DNA of 64,000 nt from an uncultured Methylophaga sp. (GCA_913055695.1 CAJXKF010000003.1:186001-250000); one strand, 5' to 3'; shown: positions 31,551 to 40,973, numbered from the stretch's first letter. Notes: a model not told the origin generated them from the letters alone. Numbers and translations: made by a program.

Positions 31551-32452
31551 TTATCAACGGCGTCACGATAGACGAGACTTTCGCTGAAGCCTTCCCGATG
31601 CGCGGCACCCGCGTCATCATTACCGCGCAGAACCTGGAGTGGGCGATGAATTCTGCCCAGGCTTTTACCGGCTTTGCCACTTCGGTGATTGCCTGTGGTT
31701 GTGAAGCGGGTATAGAGCGTACGCTGGAACCGCATGAAACACCGGACGGCCGCCCCGGTGTCGCCTGTCTGATCTTTGCGATGGGTGGTAAGGGCCTTGC
31801 CAAACAGGTCGAGACCCGCGCTGGTCAGTGTGTGCTTACTTCACCGACATCCGCTTTATTCTCAGGTTTGCCGATGGATCAGGAAGAGAAAGAAATCCCG
31901 CTGGGTAAAAACCTGCGCTTCTTTGGTGATGGCTACCAGATTTCCAAAATGATCGATGGCAAACGCTACTGGCGTATCCCGGTCATGGATGGAGAGTTTC
32001 TGGCAGAGGAAACTACCGGTATCCGTGCTTCAGTCGGTGGTGGTAACTTCCTGATCCTGGCTGAATCGCAACCGCAGGCTTTGGCTGCCTGTGAAGCCGC
32101 GATCCGCGAAATGCGCAAGCTGCCTAATGTGATTATGCCGTTCCCGGGCGGGGTGGTACGTAGTGGCTCCAAAGTAGGCTCCAAGTACAAGGCGCTGAAC
32201 GCATCGACCAATGATGCTTTCTGTCCGACCCTGAAAGGCCAGACTAAAACCGAATTATCACCGGAGGTGGAATCGGTGATGGAAATCGTGATTGACGGTT
32301 TGACGGAAGACGATATCAACAAGGCGATGCGCACCGGCATTCAGGCTGCCTGTGAACTGGGCGCTGAAAACGGTATCCGCCGCATCAGCGCCGGTAACTA
32401 CGGTGGCAAGCTGGGCCCATTCCACTTTCACCTGCAGGAGATCATGGCATGA
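31547..32452 (+). CDS. fhcD: Formylmethanofuran-H4MPT formyltransferase, Fhc subunit D
   Basis: Moves the formyl group between H4MPT and the methanofuran-type carrier. At 301 residues it matches the archaeal Ftr length, starting MIINGVTIDETFAEAFPMRGTRVIITA. A good ribosome-binding site (AAGGAGG) lies upstream within fhcA. It overlaps fhcC by 4 bp. Confidence 0.95.
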   Translation: MIINGVTIDETFAEAFPMRGTRVIITAQNLEWAMNSAQAFTGFATSVIACGCEAGIERTLEPHETPDGRPGVACLIFAMGGKGLAKQVETRAGQCVLTSPTSALFSGLPMDQEEKEIPLGKNLRFFGDGYQISKMIDGKRYWRIPVMDGEFLAEETTGIRASVGGGNFLILAESQPQALAACEAAIREMRKLPNVIMPFPGGVVRSGSKVGSKYKALNASTNDAFCPTLKGQTKTELSPEVESVMEIVIDGLTEDDINKAMRTGIQAACELGAENGIRRISAGNYGGKLGPFHFHLQEIMA

Positions 32453-33264
32453 GCGAATTGATTCTGACTCTCAAATCCGCCCCTGCGCAGCGGGTGGACT
32501 GTTCACCGCTGACGGTGGACAAACTGGAAGGCAAAAACATCAAGGATATCGCTGCGCTGACCCTGGTTGTAGGCAATCAGAAACTGCGGGTGGATGAGCT
32601 GTTTGATATCGACGGTGATGATCCGGCCGTGATGCGGTTTGAAAACGCCACTGACAAACTGGACCATATCGGTCACGGCATGACCACCGGCACCATTACC
32701 GTCAATGGTAACGCCGGTGCCTATCTGGGCCAGTTTATGATGGGCGGTGAAATCATTGTTAATGGCAACACCGGTATTTACACTGCCTGTGAAATGAAAA
32801 AAGGCTTTATCAAAGTCAACGGCAACGCCGGTGATTTTGTCGGTGCGGCCCGCATTGGCTATAAAAACGGCATGACCGGCGGCACTGTGGTCATCAGCGG
32901 CAATACCGGCGCCCGTACCGGCGATCATATGCGCCGCGGCATGATTCTGATTGAAGGTAACGCCGGCGATTACTGTGGTTCCCGTATGGTGTCCGGCACG
33001 ATTGCGGTACTGGGTCAGGTCGGGGCGCATCTCGGCTATGCGATGAAGCGGGGCACCTTGCTGCTGCAACAGCCCCCAAAAAATGGGATTTCCGCCAACT
33101 TCAATGATTGCGGTTCACATACCCTGGCCTTTCTGCCTCTGATGTTCGCTTCATTCAAAAAGCTCGATTCGAAGTTTGCCAAGCTAGAACCTTTTTCCCG
33201 GGTGCAGCGTTATGCCGGTGATTTATCCGGTATCGGCATGGGTGAAATCCTGGTTAAAATTTAA
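32449..33264 (+). CDS. fhcC: Formyltransferase/hydrolase complex subunit C
   Basis: A 271-residue beta-helix subunit with repeated G-x-I-x-V-x-G-N-x-G units (TGTITVNGNAGAYLG, GGEIIVNGNTGIYTA, KGFIKVNGNAGDFVG), as in FwdC and the GltS C-terminal domain. It scaffolds the Fhc complex. Last gene of the operon, 23 bp before a strong terminator. Confidence 0.95.
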   Translation: MSELILTLKSAPAQRVDCSPLTVDKLEGKNIKDIAALTLVVGNQKLRVDELFDIDGDDPAVMRFENATDKLDHIGHGMTTGTITVNGNAGAYLGQFMMGGEIIVNGNTGIYTACEMKKGFIKVNGNAGDFVGAARIGYKNGMTGGTVVISGNTGARTGDHMRRGMILIEGNAGDYCGSRMVSGTIAVLGQVGAHLGYAMKRGTLLLQQPPKNGISANFNDCGSHTLAFLPLMFASFKKLDSKFAKLEPFSRVQRYAGDLSGIGMGEILVKI

Positions 33265-33286
33265 TCAGGCTTCCCGCCAGACTGAT

Positions 33287-33315
33287 AAAAAGCCTGCTTT
33301 CGAGCAGGCTTTTTT
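33287..33315 (+). terminator. Rho-independent terminator of fhcBADC
   Basis: A perfect 8-bp stem AGCCTGCT/AGCAGGCT is closed by the very stable TTCG tetraloop, with A residues before and TTTTT after. Confidence 0.95.
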
Positions 33316-33421
33316 GACTGCGCTATTGTCTTTGGCAAAGCTGAAAAATTGGTTTAATCTCTAAGCTGTAAGCTGTTTTAAGCACAGTCTTTATCCGGAG
33401 CTGAAAAGAGAGGGATGGCCA

Positions 33422-34432
33422 ATGTCTGACAACGGCAAAACCGTTACCCAGTTTATTGTCGAGGAACAGCGGGCGCATCCCGCTGCGACCGGCGATTTAT
33501 CCGGCCTGCTCAGCGATATCACCAGCGCCTGCAAGACAATCTCTCATCTGGTCGGCCGTATAGGACTCGCGGGGCTTGGCGGTTATGCCGATTCTGAAAA
33601 TGTGCAGGGTGAGAGTCAGAAAAAGCTCGACGTGATCAGTAACGAAGTCATGATTGATCACCTGAAATGGACCGGCCACCTTGCCGCGATGGCTTCCGAG
33701 GAAAACGAGGAAATTATTCAAATTCCCGCGCGTTATCCCAAGGGAAAATACCTTATTTGCTTTGATCCGCTGGATGGTTCCGGCAACATTGATATCAACT
33801 TTTCGGTCGGTACCATTTTCTCGATTCTGCGCTGTCCGGAAAAAAGCAAAAACCCGTCGCTTAAGGACTTTATGCAGCCGGGCACGGAGCAGGTCTGTGC
33901 CGGTTTCTGCATTTACGGCCCGTCGACGATGCTGATTATGACCACCGGCCACGGTGTCAATGGCTTTACCCTCGACCGCGATGTCGGCGAGTTTATCCTC
34001 ACTCATCCCAAAATGAATATTCCCAGGGATACGGCGGAATTTGCCATTAATGTCTCCAACCATCGACTGTGGGAAGAGCCGGTACGTCGCTATATTGATG
34101 AATGTATCCAGGGGGTCGACGGCGGTCGCGAAAAAAACTTCAATATGCGCTGGAACGCCTCCATGGTCGCTGAAATCTTTCGTATCCTGACCCGGGGCGG
34201 CATTTTCATGTATCCGATGGACAGCCGCCTGGTGAAGCAGGGCGGCCATCTGCGGTTGATGTATGAAGCCAATCCAATGAGCTTTATCGTCGAGCAGGCC
34301 GGCGGACAGAGCTGGACCGGTTATCAGCGCATTATGGAAATCCAGCCGGAGGATATTCATCAGCGGGTGCCGGTCATTCTGGGCTCGAAAAATGAAGTCG
34401 AGCGCATAGTGAAATATCACCTGGAACAGTAA
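33422..34432 (+). CDS. fbp: Fructose-1,6-bisphosphatase class I
   Basis: Hydrolyses fructose-1,6-bisphosphate for gluconeogenesis and, in ribulose-monophosphate methylotrophs, sugar rearrangement. The 336 residues contain the metal site [21 protein letters not shown] and the substrate region [33 protein letters not shown]. It lies after the fhc terminator with its own 106-bp leader region. The next gene follows by 3 bp. Confidence 0.96.
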   Translation: MSDNGKTVTQFIVEEQRAHPAATGDLSGLLSDITSACKTISHLVGRIGLAGLGGYADSENVQGESQKKLDVISNEVMIDHLKWTGHLAAMASEENEEIIQIPARYPKGKYLICFDPLDGSGNIDINFSVGTIFSILRCPEKSKNPSLKDFMQPGTEQVCAGFCIYGPSTMLIMTTGHGVNGFTLDRDVGEFILTHPKMNIPRDTAEFAINVSNHRLWEEPVRRYIDECIQGVDGGREKNFNMRWNASMVAEIFRILTRGGIFMYPMDSRLVKQGGHLRLMYEANPMSFIVEQAGGQSWTGYQRIMEIQPEDIHQRVPVILGSKNEVERIVKYHLEQ

Positions 34433-34435
34433 AAC

Positions 34436-34903
34436 ATGAAAGCGGCCTTACTGCTGATGGGTTTAATGCTGGTGCTCCCCGTCAGCGCGGATATTTATAA
34501 GTGTCGCATCAGTGGCAATACCAGCTTCAGTGATCAGCCTTGTGGTGAACACGCCGAAACCGTTGAGATTGACAGCCGCCAGCCCAATCAGCAGGCCGTG
34601 CAGGAGCAGCAGGCCATAACCCAGCGATTTCAGGAAGAGTCGCGGCTTAATCAGGTACATGATTTGAAACGCCGTAACGATGCGCTCTCTGCCAGAATCG
34701 ATCACCTGCAACAGGAGCGAGAGACCGAGCTTAATCAAATGAGGCAACGCACCTATATCACTGACGATGGCCGGATGGCCACCCGGGAACACGGTTTATT
34801 CGAGCAGATGGATCGGGTCGATGCTGAATATCAGACACGGATCCAGGATCTGAAACAGGAAATGCAAAACAATCAGCAAAAAATCCACCGGCTATATCAG
34901 TAA
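34436..34903 (+). CDS. DUF4124 secreted protein with coiled coil
   Basis: A 155-residue exported protein: signal peptide MKAALLLMGLMLVLPVSA, then DUF4124 motif DIYKCRISGNTSFSDQPCG (two cysteines), followed by a long charged coiled coil (residues about 55-155). It is translationally close to fbp (3 bp). Function unknown. Confidence 0.8.
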   Translation: MKAALLLMGLMLVLPVSADIYKCRISGNTSFSDQPCGEHAETVEIDSRQPNQQAVQEQQAITQRFQEESRLNQVHDLKRRNDALSARIDHLQQERETELNQMRQRTYITDDGRMATREHGLFEQMDRVDAEYQTRIQDLKQEMQNNQQKIHRLYQ

Positions 34904-34992
34904 GCCGATCAACGGCGTGTGAATCAGTGACAGCGCCGCTTGCAATCCTACCGGCAGCCCTTTATTCTGCGCCTCTCACAGCAGGTTGCCAG

Positions 34993-35874
34993 ATGTCTTC
35001 AAAATTTCCTTTTCTAAATGACCCGTCGGGTCACGACGCCTTTATCGCAGAACGTACCAGCCATATCAAACCCCAGTACGGAATAGTGCTGATTTATTTA
35101 TTGATGGGTATCGTCTGGGTGATGTTTTCTGATGCGCTTGTTTTCATCGTATCAGATCATTTCGCTGAAATAACGCTGGCACAGAATCTCAAAGGACTGT
35201 TTTTTGTGCTTGTCACCGGGGCTTTGCTGTATCTGTTGATCAGTCGCGCCTATCGTCAGGTGGTCTCTGCCAATCATCGCCTGCTTGCCAGCTATGAGCA
35301 GACTGTTCGCGGCTGGATCCGGGTGATGGATCAACGTCATCAGGAAACCCGTCATCATTCAGAGAGGGTGATGCAGATGTGCCTGGCGCTCGCAAGATTA
35401 TCGGGTCGTTTCAATGACAAAGAACTGACCTTGCTCAAATGCGGTGCTTTGTTACATGACATCGGCAAAATAGGGATTCCTGACGAGATTTTAATTAAAC
35501 CGGCTAAGCTCAATCCTGAGGAATGGGCGCTGATGCAGACACATCCTCTGGTTGCCCGCGATATTCTCAGCGATATTGAGTTTTTGCGTCCCTGTATCGA
35601 TATTCCCTATCAGCACCATGAAAAATGGGATGGCAGCGGTTATCCACAGGGCCTGAAAGGTGAGCAGATCGCCTATGCAGCGCGTTTATTCGCCATTGTC
35701 GATGTCTGGGATGCGATTTCACACCCCAGGGTGTATAAAGAAGCCTGGCCGGAACAGGATGTGCTTGATTATCTGCAGGCTGAATCCGGCAAGTCCTTCG
35801 ATCCGGCGGTAGTGCGCCTGTTTATCGATAATTTTTCCTATCTCAAACAACAGGTAGCGGCGCTGGAAGACTGA
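34993..35874 (+). CDS. Membrane HD-GYP phosphodiesterase
   Basis: A 293-residue protein with two N-terminal membrane helices (about residues 28-50 and 65-85) and a C-terminal HD-GYP domain predicted to degrade cyclic di-GMP. Key residues are kept: HDIGKIGIPDEILIKPAKL, THPLVARDIL, HHEKWDGSGYPQGLKGEQI and DVWDAISHPRVYKEAW. The ATG at 34993 starts just before a hydrophilic leader; an upstream GTG at 34927 has less support. It may act with the GGDEF/EAL protein at 46.3-49.3 kb. Confidence 0.87.
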   Translation: MSSKFPFLNDPSGHDAFIAERTSHIKPQYGIVLIYLLMGIVWVMFSDALVFIVSDHFAEITLAQNLKGLFFVLVTGALLYLLISRAYRQVVSANHRLLASYEQTVRGWIRVMDQRHQETRHHSERVMQMCLALARLSGRFNDKELTLLKCGALLHDIGKIGIPDEILIKPAKLNPEEWALMQTHPLVARDILSDIEFLRPCIDIPYQHHEKWDGSGYPQGLKGEQIAYAARLFAIVDVWDAISHPRVYKEAWPEQDVLDYLQAESGKSFDPAVVRLFIDNFSYLKQQVAALED

Positions 35875-35897
35875 TCAACAACAGAGAGGAAAAGCCA

Positions 35898-36365
35898 ATG
35901 AAAAAACTGTTGTTATTGCTCACTCATGGTTTATGTCTCGGTATCGGTTTTGCTGCAGGCATTTATTTACTGCCGATACTGACCCAGCCACCGGCACCGG
36001 ATGACAAACAGATCGGCGAAGTGGCGGCTGAGGCGCGTTTCACCGGCCATTTCCAACCCAATCTGGAAGGCAGTGATGCACTGCATTTCGGTGACGGCAC
36101 TTTTTATATCAGCGACAAAGCGGTTTCCTTTGCGGGCCGAATCGCGCCGGGACCGGATTACCGCTTGTATCTGTCACCGGTGTTTGTCGAGACCAAAGCC
36201 GCTTTTGAGGCCAATAAAGACAAAATGGTCCAGGCCGGAGAAGTCAGAACCTTTAATAACTTTATGGTCGACCTGCCGGCGGGAACAGATCCGGGCGATT
36301 ACAACAGCGTCATTATCTGGTGCGAGTCTTTCAGTATTTTTATTACTGCCGGTCGTTATCAATAA
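35898..36365 (+). CDS. DM13-domain membrane-anchored protein
   Basis: A 155-residue protein with an N-terminal hydrophobic anchor (LLLLTHGLCLGIGFAAGIYLL) and a DM13-like beta domain (TGHFQPNLEGSDALHFGDGTFYISD to the C-terminal VIIWCESFSIFITAGRYQ). The single Cys in WCESF is a DM13 hallmark linked to proposed redox roles. GAGAGGAA precedes the start. Confidence 0.8.
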   Translation: MKKLLLLLTHGLCLGIGFAAGIYLLPILTQPPAPDDKQIGEVAAEARFTGHFQPNLEGSDALHFGDGTFYISDKAVSFAGRIAPGPDYRLYLSPVFVETKAAFEANKDKMVQAGEVRTFNNFMVDLPAGTDPGDYNSVIIWCESFSIFITAGRYQ

Positions 36366-36433
36366 ATGGCCGGAGCCTGAGTTGTCGCTCCCTGTCTGAT
36401 GACTTATGCTTGCCGGACAGGGGAGGGATCGTG

Positions 36434-37162
36434 ATGAAGCGATTGTTAGCGATAGCTTTACTTCTGGTATCGGCCCAACTGTCAGCGCAGTCGGTCAGCT
36501 ATCAGTATCAGGGCCAGCCTTATCAAGGCTATTATCAGGCGAATAAGGGCGGGCAGCCGCTGATCCTGCTGCTGCATGACTGGAATGGCCTGACAGAATA
36601 CGAAATCAAACGCGCGCAGATGCTGGCAGAGCAGGGGTATGCCGTGTTTGCTGCGGATCTGTTCGGCGCCGGTATCCGCCCCAGCAAAGATGAAGACAAA
36701 CGCCAGCATACCGGTGAGCTGTATCAGGACCGGGCTAAAATGCGGGGGTTGATAAATGCCGCCTTGATCCAGGCCGGCAAGCTTGGCGCCGATAGCGACA
36801 ATGCGGTGCTGATGGGCTACTGCTTCGGTGGCGCCGGGGTGCTGGAGATGGCCCGCGCCGGCGCTGCTTTCAAAGGTTTTGTCAGTTTTCATGGTGGTCT
36901 TGCCACCCCTGCAGGCCAGGATTACAAAAAGGCGCAGGGTGCCTTACTGATCCTGCACGGCGCCGCTGATCGCCATATCAGCCTGGATGACTTCAGGCAG
37001 CTGGCCAAACAGCTGGAGCAGCAGCATGACAACTATGAAATGATTACCTATGGCGGTGCCCGCCATGCCTTTACGGAATGGAATGGCGATCGTTACCATG
37101 CTGAAGCGGATCGCCGTTCCTGGCAACGCTTTCTCAATTTTCTTGAATACAGTTTGCATTGA
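36434..37162 (+). CDS. Secreted dienelactone-hydrolase-family protein
   Basis: A 242-residue alpha/beta hydrolase with signal peptide MKRLLAIALLLVSAQLSAQS. The nucleophile elbow is GYCFGGAG (Cys, as in dienelactone hydrolase), followed by an Asp in HGAADRHISLDD and the catalytic His in GGARHAFTEWNGDRY. The ATG at 36434 has GGAGGG upstream; a far upstream codon at 36320 overlaps the DM13 gene and is rejected. Its substrate is unknown. It is one of two adjacent secreted hydrolases. Confidence 0.85.
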   Translation: MKRLLAIALLLVSAQLSAQSVSYQYQGQPYQGYYQANKGGQPLILLLHDWNGLTEYEIKRAQMLAEQGYAVFAADLFGAGIRPSKDEDKRQHTGELYQDRAKMRGLINAALIQAGKLGADSDNAVLMGYCFGGAGVLEMARAGAAFKGFVSFHGGLATPAGQDYKKAQGALLILHGAADRHISLDDFRQLAKQLEQQHDNYEMITYGGARHAFTEWNGDRYHAEADRRSWQRFLNFLEYSLH

Positions 37163-37240
37163 GGTTACAGACAAAGCGTTGTTTCAAACCATGGCGTCAA
37201 CAGAGCATGCCCGTCAACGGACCCTAGGGAGGGAAACACC

Positions 37241-38245
37241 ATTTTTCGCACTAAGCTCATTTTAATCTTAAGCCTGCTGATTTTCAGCACGGTGACTCAG
37301 GCGGATACCGGTTTTCGGCTGGAGAATTTTGATTATCCGTATCCGGTTAAGCGGTTTTTGCTGACGTCGCAGCAGCAGGAACTGGAGATGGCCTATATGG
37401 ATGTAGCGCCCCGCAACGAAGCCAATGGTAAAACTATCGTACTGTTTCACGGCAAGAATTTCTGCGCAGCGACCTGGCGGGATTCAATTGCCGCGCTCAG
37501 TGAAGCCGGTTATCGCGTTATCGCGGTCGATCAAATCGGTTTCTGTAAATCGTCCAAGCCCCTGAATTATCAGTTCAGTTTTCATCAGCTGGCAGCCAAT
37601 ACCCGGGCCTTACTGGCTGATTTGGGTATCGATCAGGTTTATATTCTGGCTCATTCCATGGGCGGTATGCTGGCCACCCGCTATGCCTTACTTTATCCGG
37701 ACAGGGTGAAGGGGCTGCTGATGGTCAATCCCATCGGACTCGAGGACTGGCTGCAAAAAGGTGTACCTTATATTGCTATCGATACCTGGTATCAACAGCA
37801 ATTAAAGCTCAATGCCGAAGCCATAAAACGCTATCAGCAAAGCACTTATTACGCCGGCCAATGGCGTGATGATTATGATATCTGGGTAGAGATGCTGGCA
37901 GGCCAGTTTGCCGCTGACCGTGACAAATCAGCCTGGCTGTCGGCCAGAATCTACGACATGATCCTGACCCAGCCGGTGGTGCATCAGTTCAAAGATCTAC
38001 AGGTACCGGCCTGGTTATTTATTGGCGCGCAGGACAACACTGCGGTCGGTAAAGGCTTTGCTGACGAAGCGGCCCGGGCTGAGCTGGGCAATTACCGGGA
38101 GTTGGCGGCAATCAGCGTCAGCACAATACCGGATGCGCGTTTACAGCTATTTCCTGAACTCGGCCATTCGCCCCACATCCAGTCACCGGAGCTGTTCAAT
38201 CAGGCGCTGCTGAAAGCGCTCAGACAACTCTCTTCCCGCCACTAA
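37241..38245 (+). CDS. Secreted alpha/beta hydrolase with an apparent ATT start
   Basis: A 334-residue alpha/beta hydrolase. Motifs: oxyanion HGKNFCAATW, nucleophile AHSMGGMLATRYA (Ser), late Asp in FIGAQDNTAVGK and His in PELGHSPHIQSP. The first in-frame GTG (37292) would cut away most of a signal peptide. Codons from ATT at 37241 read (M)FRTKLILILSLLIFSTVTQA, a full signal peptide, and GGAGG sits eight bases before the ATT. No ATG is in frame nearby. Start assignment is inference: either a true ATT start or a sequence difference at an ATG. Confidence 0.8.
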   Translation: MFRTKLILILSLLIFSTVTQADTGFRLENFDYPYPVKRFLLTSQQQELEMAYMDVAPRNEANGKTIVLFHGKNFCAATWRDSIAALSEAGYRVIAVDQIGFCKSSKPLNYQFSFHQLAANTRALLADLGIDQVYILAHSMGGMLATRYALLYPDRVKGLLMVNPIGLEDWLQKGVPYIAIDTWYQQQLKLNAEAIKRYQQSTYYAGQWRDDYDIWVEMLAGQFAADRDKSAWLSARIYDMILTQPVVHQFKDLQVPAWLFIGAQDNTAVGKGFADEAARAELGNYRELAAISVSTIPDARLQLFPELGHSPHIQSPELFNQALLKALRQLSSRH

Positions 38246-38255
38246 AGGACGTGTT

Positions 38256-38663
38256 ATGCCATTGCTGTTCGAAACCCTGTTTATTGTCTCATTATTACCG
38301 ATGCTGCTGGCGGTGCTGGGTGGCTATCTGCGTTATCGACAGTTCGGCCGCCTGGATAATCATCAACCCAGGCTGCAGCAGGCGCAGATGACCGGCCTTG
38401 CTGGCCGGGTACTGGCAGCGCAGAAAAATGCCTGGGAAGCACTGATTTTTTATACCGCAGTGTGTGTACTTGCTTTCGTCTCAGGTACCGATCTAAGCCA
38501 GTTCAGTTATGCGGCGGGTCTGTTTTTGCTGAGCCGTCTGGTGCACCCGCTATTTTATATGCTTGATATGGCGCCATACCGATCGCTGGTGTTTGTGATC
38601 GGCTGGCTGTCCAGTTTGTATATCGGCATCAAAGCCGTGGCTGACGTCAATTTTGGTGGCTGA
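38256..38663 (+). CDS. MAPEG-family membrane protein
   Basis: A 135-residue four-helix membrane protein of the MAPEG superfamily, with QMTGLAGRVLAAQKNAWEALIFYTAVCVLAF as the typical RxxxAxxNxxE segment and SRLVHPLFYMLDMAPYRSLVF near the end. Bacterial members are of mostly unknown function. It lies 10 bp after the hydrolase and directly abuts the DUF2157 gene. Confidence 0.82.
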   Translation: MPLLFETLFIVSLLPMLLAVLGGYLRYRQFGRLDNHQPRLQQAQMTGLAGRVLAAQKNAWEALIFYTAVCVLAFVSGTDLSQFSYAAGLFLLSRLVHPLFYMLDMAPYRSLVFVIGWLSSLYIGIKAVADVNFGG

Positions 38664-39692
38664 ATGAAAATCAGCAAACAGCAGCTTGATGCCGCGGTGA
38701 GCCGGCAGATCATCAGTCAGCAGCAGGCAGATGCGCTGTTTCAATTCTTCCGAGCGCAGCCGGCCAGCGCAGCGGTGTTTGATTTCACCCATGTGCTTTA
38801 CTACCTGGGTGGCTTGATAGCGATCGCTGCGATGACCCTGTTCATGACACTGGGCTGGGAAGCCTTCGGTGGCTGGGGGATTTTTTTCATAACGCTGCTT
38901 TACGCCGGTGTCGGCATGAAACTGAGTGATTTTTTTCAACGCCACGGTCATGCTGTGCCTGCCGGGCTTTGTGCGACCTTTGTGGTGGCGCTGACACCGC
39001 TTGCAGTCTATGGTCTGCAACAGGCGCTGGGTTGGTGGCCGGACAGCAGCGCTTATCGGGATTACCATCGTTATATTGAATGGCACTGGCTGTATCTGGA
39101 ACTGGCGACGTTGGCGGTAGGCACTGCGATGGCCTGGCGCTATAAATATCCTTTTCTGCTGATGCCGATTGCCGTGACCTTGTGGTATCTGTCGATGGAT
39201 CTGGCCGCCTGGCTCGCTTTTGACCGGCTAGACTATGAAATCCGGGCCTTGGTGTCGATGTATTTCGGTTTGCTGATGACTTTGCTGGCGTTCTGGGTCG
39301 ATATCCGCAGCCGTCAGAGCCGGGCTGATTATGCCTTCTGGCTTTATCTGTTCGGCGTACTGACCTTCTGGTGCGGTTTATCGATGCAGGACAGTGACAG
39401 CGAGCTGGCCAGATTCGGCTATTGTGTGATTAATCTGTTGATGATTGGTCTCGGGGTGATCCTGCTACGGCGGGTGTTTGTGGTATTCGGTGCGCTCGGC
39501 GTTGCGGCTTACCTGGGCTATCTGTCACATCAGGTGTTTGAAGACAGTCTCCTGTTTCCGCTGATGTTAACAGCACTGGGTTTATTGATTATCTATCTGG
39601 GCGTACTCTGGCAACACCATGAAAGTGACATCAGTCAGCGTTTGCGAAGTCGCCTGCCACTGGCTTTACAGCAGTTGCTGGAAAAGCGCTGA
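38664..39692 (+). CDS. DUF2157-like polytopic membrane protein
   Basis: A 342-residue protein with a short soluble head (KISKQQLDAAVSRQIISQQQADALFQFF, a DUF2157-type N-terminus) followed by about ten membrane helices. Function unknown. Its start immediately follows the MAPEG stop codon. Confidence 0.7.
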   Translation: MKISKQQLDAAVSRQIISQQQADALFQFFRAQPASAAVFDFTHVLYYLGGLIAIAAMTLFMTLGWEAFGGWGIFFITLLYAGVGMKLSDFFQRHGHAVPAGLCATFVVALTPLAVYGLQQALGWWPDSSAYRDYHRYIEWHWLYLELATLAVGTAMAWRYKYPFLLMPIAVTLWYLSMDLAAWLAFDRLDYEIRALVSMYFGLLMTLLAFWVDIRSRQSRADYAFWLYLFGVLTFWCGLSMQDSDSELARFGYCVINLLMIGLGVILLRRVFVVFGALGVAAYLGYLSHQVFEDSLLFPLMLTALGLLIIYLGVLWQHHESDISQRLRSRLPLALQQLLEKR

Positions 39693-39693
39693 G

Positions 39694-39966
39694 TCAACGG
39701 GGTTTATACTGGCTGGGACAATAGGCCCGAATGACAGCGGGGTGACGAAGCTGTTGATGTTTGGTTTTACGGCCGCTGACCCGCTGACGCCAGCGACGGA
39801 AGCTGCCGGGTTTGAGCGATGCCCGCATCAGGCGGATGACCTCGGTTTCATTGAGGCCATACACTGACTCGATGGCTTCAAACGGGGTTCGGTCTTCCCA
39901 GGCCATCTCGATAAGGCGGGAGCGATCGGCTTCGCTCAGCGCGGTGGTATTTTTCAACATAAGCAT
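39694..39966 (-). CDS. TIGR03643 family (DUF2805) protein
   Basis: A 90-residue basic protein. EADRSRLIEMAWEDRTPFEAIESVYGLNETEVIRLMR looks like a helix-turn-helix, followed by KPGSFRRWRQRVSGRKTKH, the family's conserved basic segment. Either of two in-frame ATGs (39966 or 39960) could be used. It is convergent with the DUF2157 gene and divergent from the lipocalin gene. Confidence 0.8.
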   Translation of the reverse strand: MLMLKNTTALSEADRSRLIEMAWEDRTPFEAIESVYGLNETEVIRLMRASLKPGSFRRWRQRVSGRKTKHQQLRHPAVIRAYCPSQYKPR

Positions 39967-39990
39967 AAGCTATCTGCGAAAGGGTGAAAT

Positions 39991-40515
39991 ATGCGTCTAA
40001 ATCTGGCGGCTTTTCTGCTGATAGTCAGCAGCGCCTGTACTTCGGTGCCGCAGGGCATTGAGCCGGTGCAGTCATTTGATATCGAGCGCTATCTGGGCAA
40101 ATGGTATGAAATCGCCCGGCTCGACCATGGTTTTGAGCGTGGACTGAGTCAGGTGACGGCAACATATCAGCCGCGCGATGATGGTGGCATAGGCGTGATT
40201 AATCGGGGCTATGATGCCGCTGAAAATAAGTGGGAACAGGTCGAAGGCAAAGCCTATTTTGTTGAGGATAAAAATACAGCCCATCTCAAGGTGTCGTTTT
40301 TCGGGCCTTTTTATGGCAGCTATATCGTTTTCGAACTGGGTGAGCAGTATCAGTATGCTTTTGTCTGCGGGCCCAGCCGTGATTATTTGTGGCTGCTGGC
40401 ACGAAAGCCCGAGATCCCGGATAAACTCAAAGCGCATTTTATTGATGTCGCCAAACAGAACGGTTTTGCCGTCGATGAACTGATTTTTGTTGAGCAGGAT
40501 TCCATTACAGAATAA
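39991..40515 (+). CDS. blc: Lipocalin-family outer-membrane lipoprotein
   Basis: A 174-residue lipoprotein: signal peptide with lipobox-like IVSSAC (Cys16), then the lipocalin fold with the signature YLGKWYEIARLDHGFERGL and the late motif YAFVCGPSRDYLWLLARKPEI. Blc-type proteins bind lysophospholipids or fatty acids at the inner face of the outer membrane. Confidence 0.92.
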   Translation: MRLNLAAFLLIVSSACTSVPQGIEPVQSFDIERYLGKWYEIARLDHGFERGLSQVTATYQPRDDGGIGVINRGYDAAENKWEQVEGKAYFVEDKNTAHLKVSFFGPFYGSYIVFELGEQYQYAFVCGPSRDYLWLLARKPEIPDKLKAHFIDVAKQNGFAVDELIFVEQDSITE

Positions 40516-40543
40516 AGCTTAATCACAGCAAGGAGAGCGCTTT

Positions 40544-40972
40544 ATGCCGGAAATTAATTTCGCACTGGTCTGGTTTAACCTCTACCAGATTGGCATTGCC
40601 TTTATTCTGGCGCTGCCTATCGCATTAAACCGCGAATACCTGGCCAGAGGGGCCGGGCTCAGAACCTACCCGCTGGTATCGATTGCCTGCTGCGCATTTA
40701 TGCTGGTGGCGATGGATATTTATGACAGTGGGGAGGCTGAAGCCCGGGTGATGTACGGCGTGATTACCGGCATGGGCTTTATCGGAGGCGGTGCCATCAT
40801 CAAGGAATCCGGCCGCACCATGGGCACGGCCAATGCTGCCGGTATCTGGCTGACCGGCGCCATTGGCATTTCAGTCGCTTACAGTCGCTACGAAGTGGCG
40901 CTGGTATTGTCTTTTATCGGCTATCTGATCTTCCAGTTCGCGCGCTTTCTCAAGCGTCAGGAAGAAGACTGA
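40544..40972 (+). CDS. Small MgtC/SapB-family membrane protein
   Basis: A 142-residue protein with about four helices carrying the MgtC N-terminal pattern ALNREYLARGAGLRTYPLVSIACCAFML and the GMGFIGGGAIIKESGRTMGTANAAGIW segment. It lacks the soluble C-terminal domain of full MgtC. Its stop is one base from the convergent RND permease stop. Confidence 0.85.
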   Translation: MPEINFALVWFNLYQIGIAFILALPIALNREYLARGAGLRTYPLVSIACCAFMLVAMDIYDSGEAEARVMYGVITGMGFIGGGAIIKESGRTMGTANAAGIWLTGAIGISVAYSRYEVALVLSFIGYLIFQFARFLKRQEED

Positions 40973-40973
40973 T

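Noticed and set aside
33497-34420. 307-codon minus-strand frame opposite fbp
   Set aside because: Antisense of an unmistakable fructose-bisphosphatase with all its motifs; no family match for the reverse frame.
35640-35648. Perfect DnaA box TTATCCACA inside the HD-GYP gene
   Set aside because: A single box within coding sequence is expected by chance; unlike the four-box cluster near priA.
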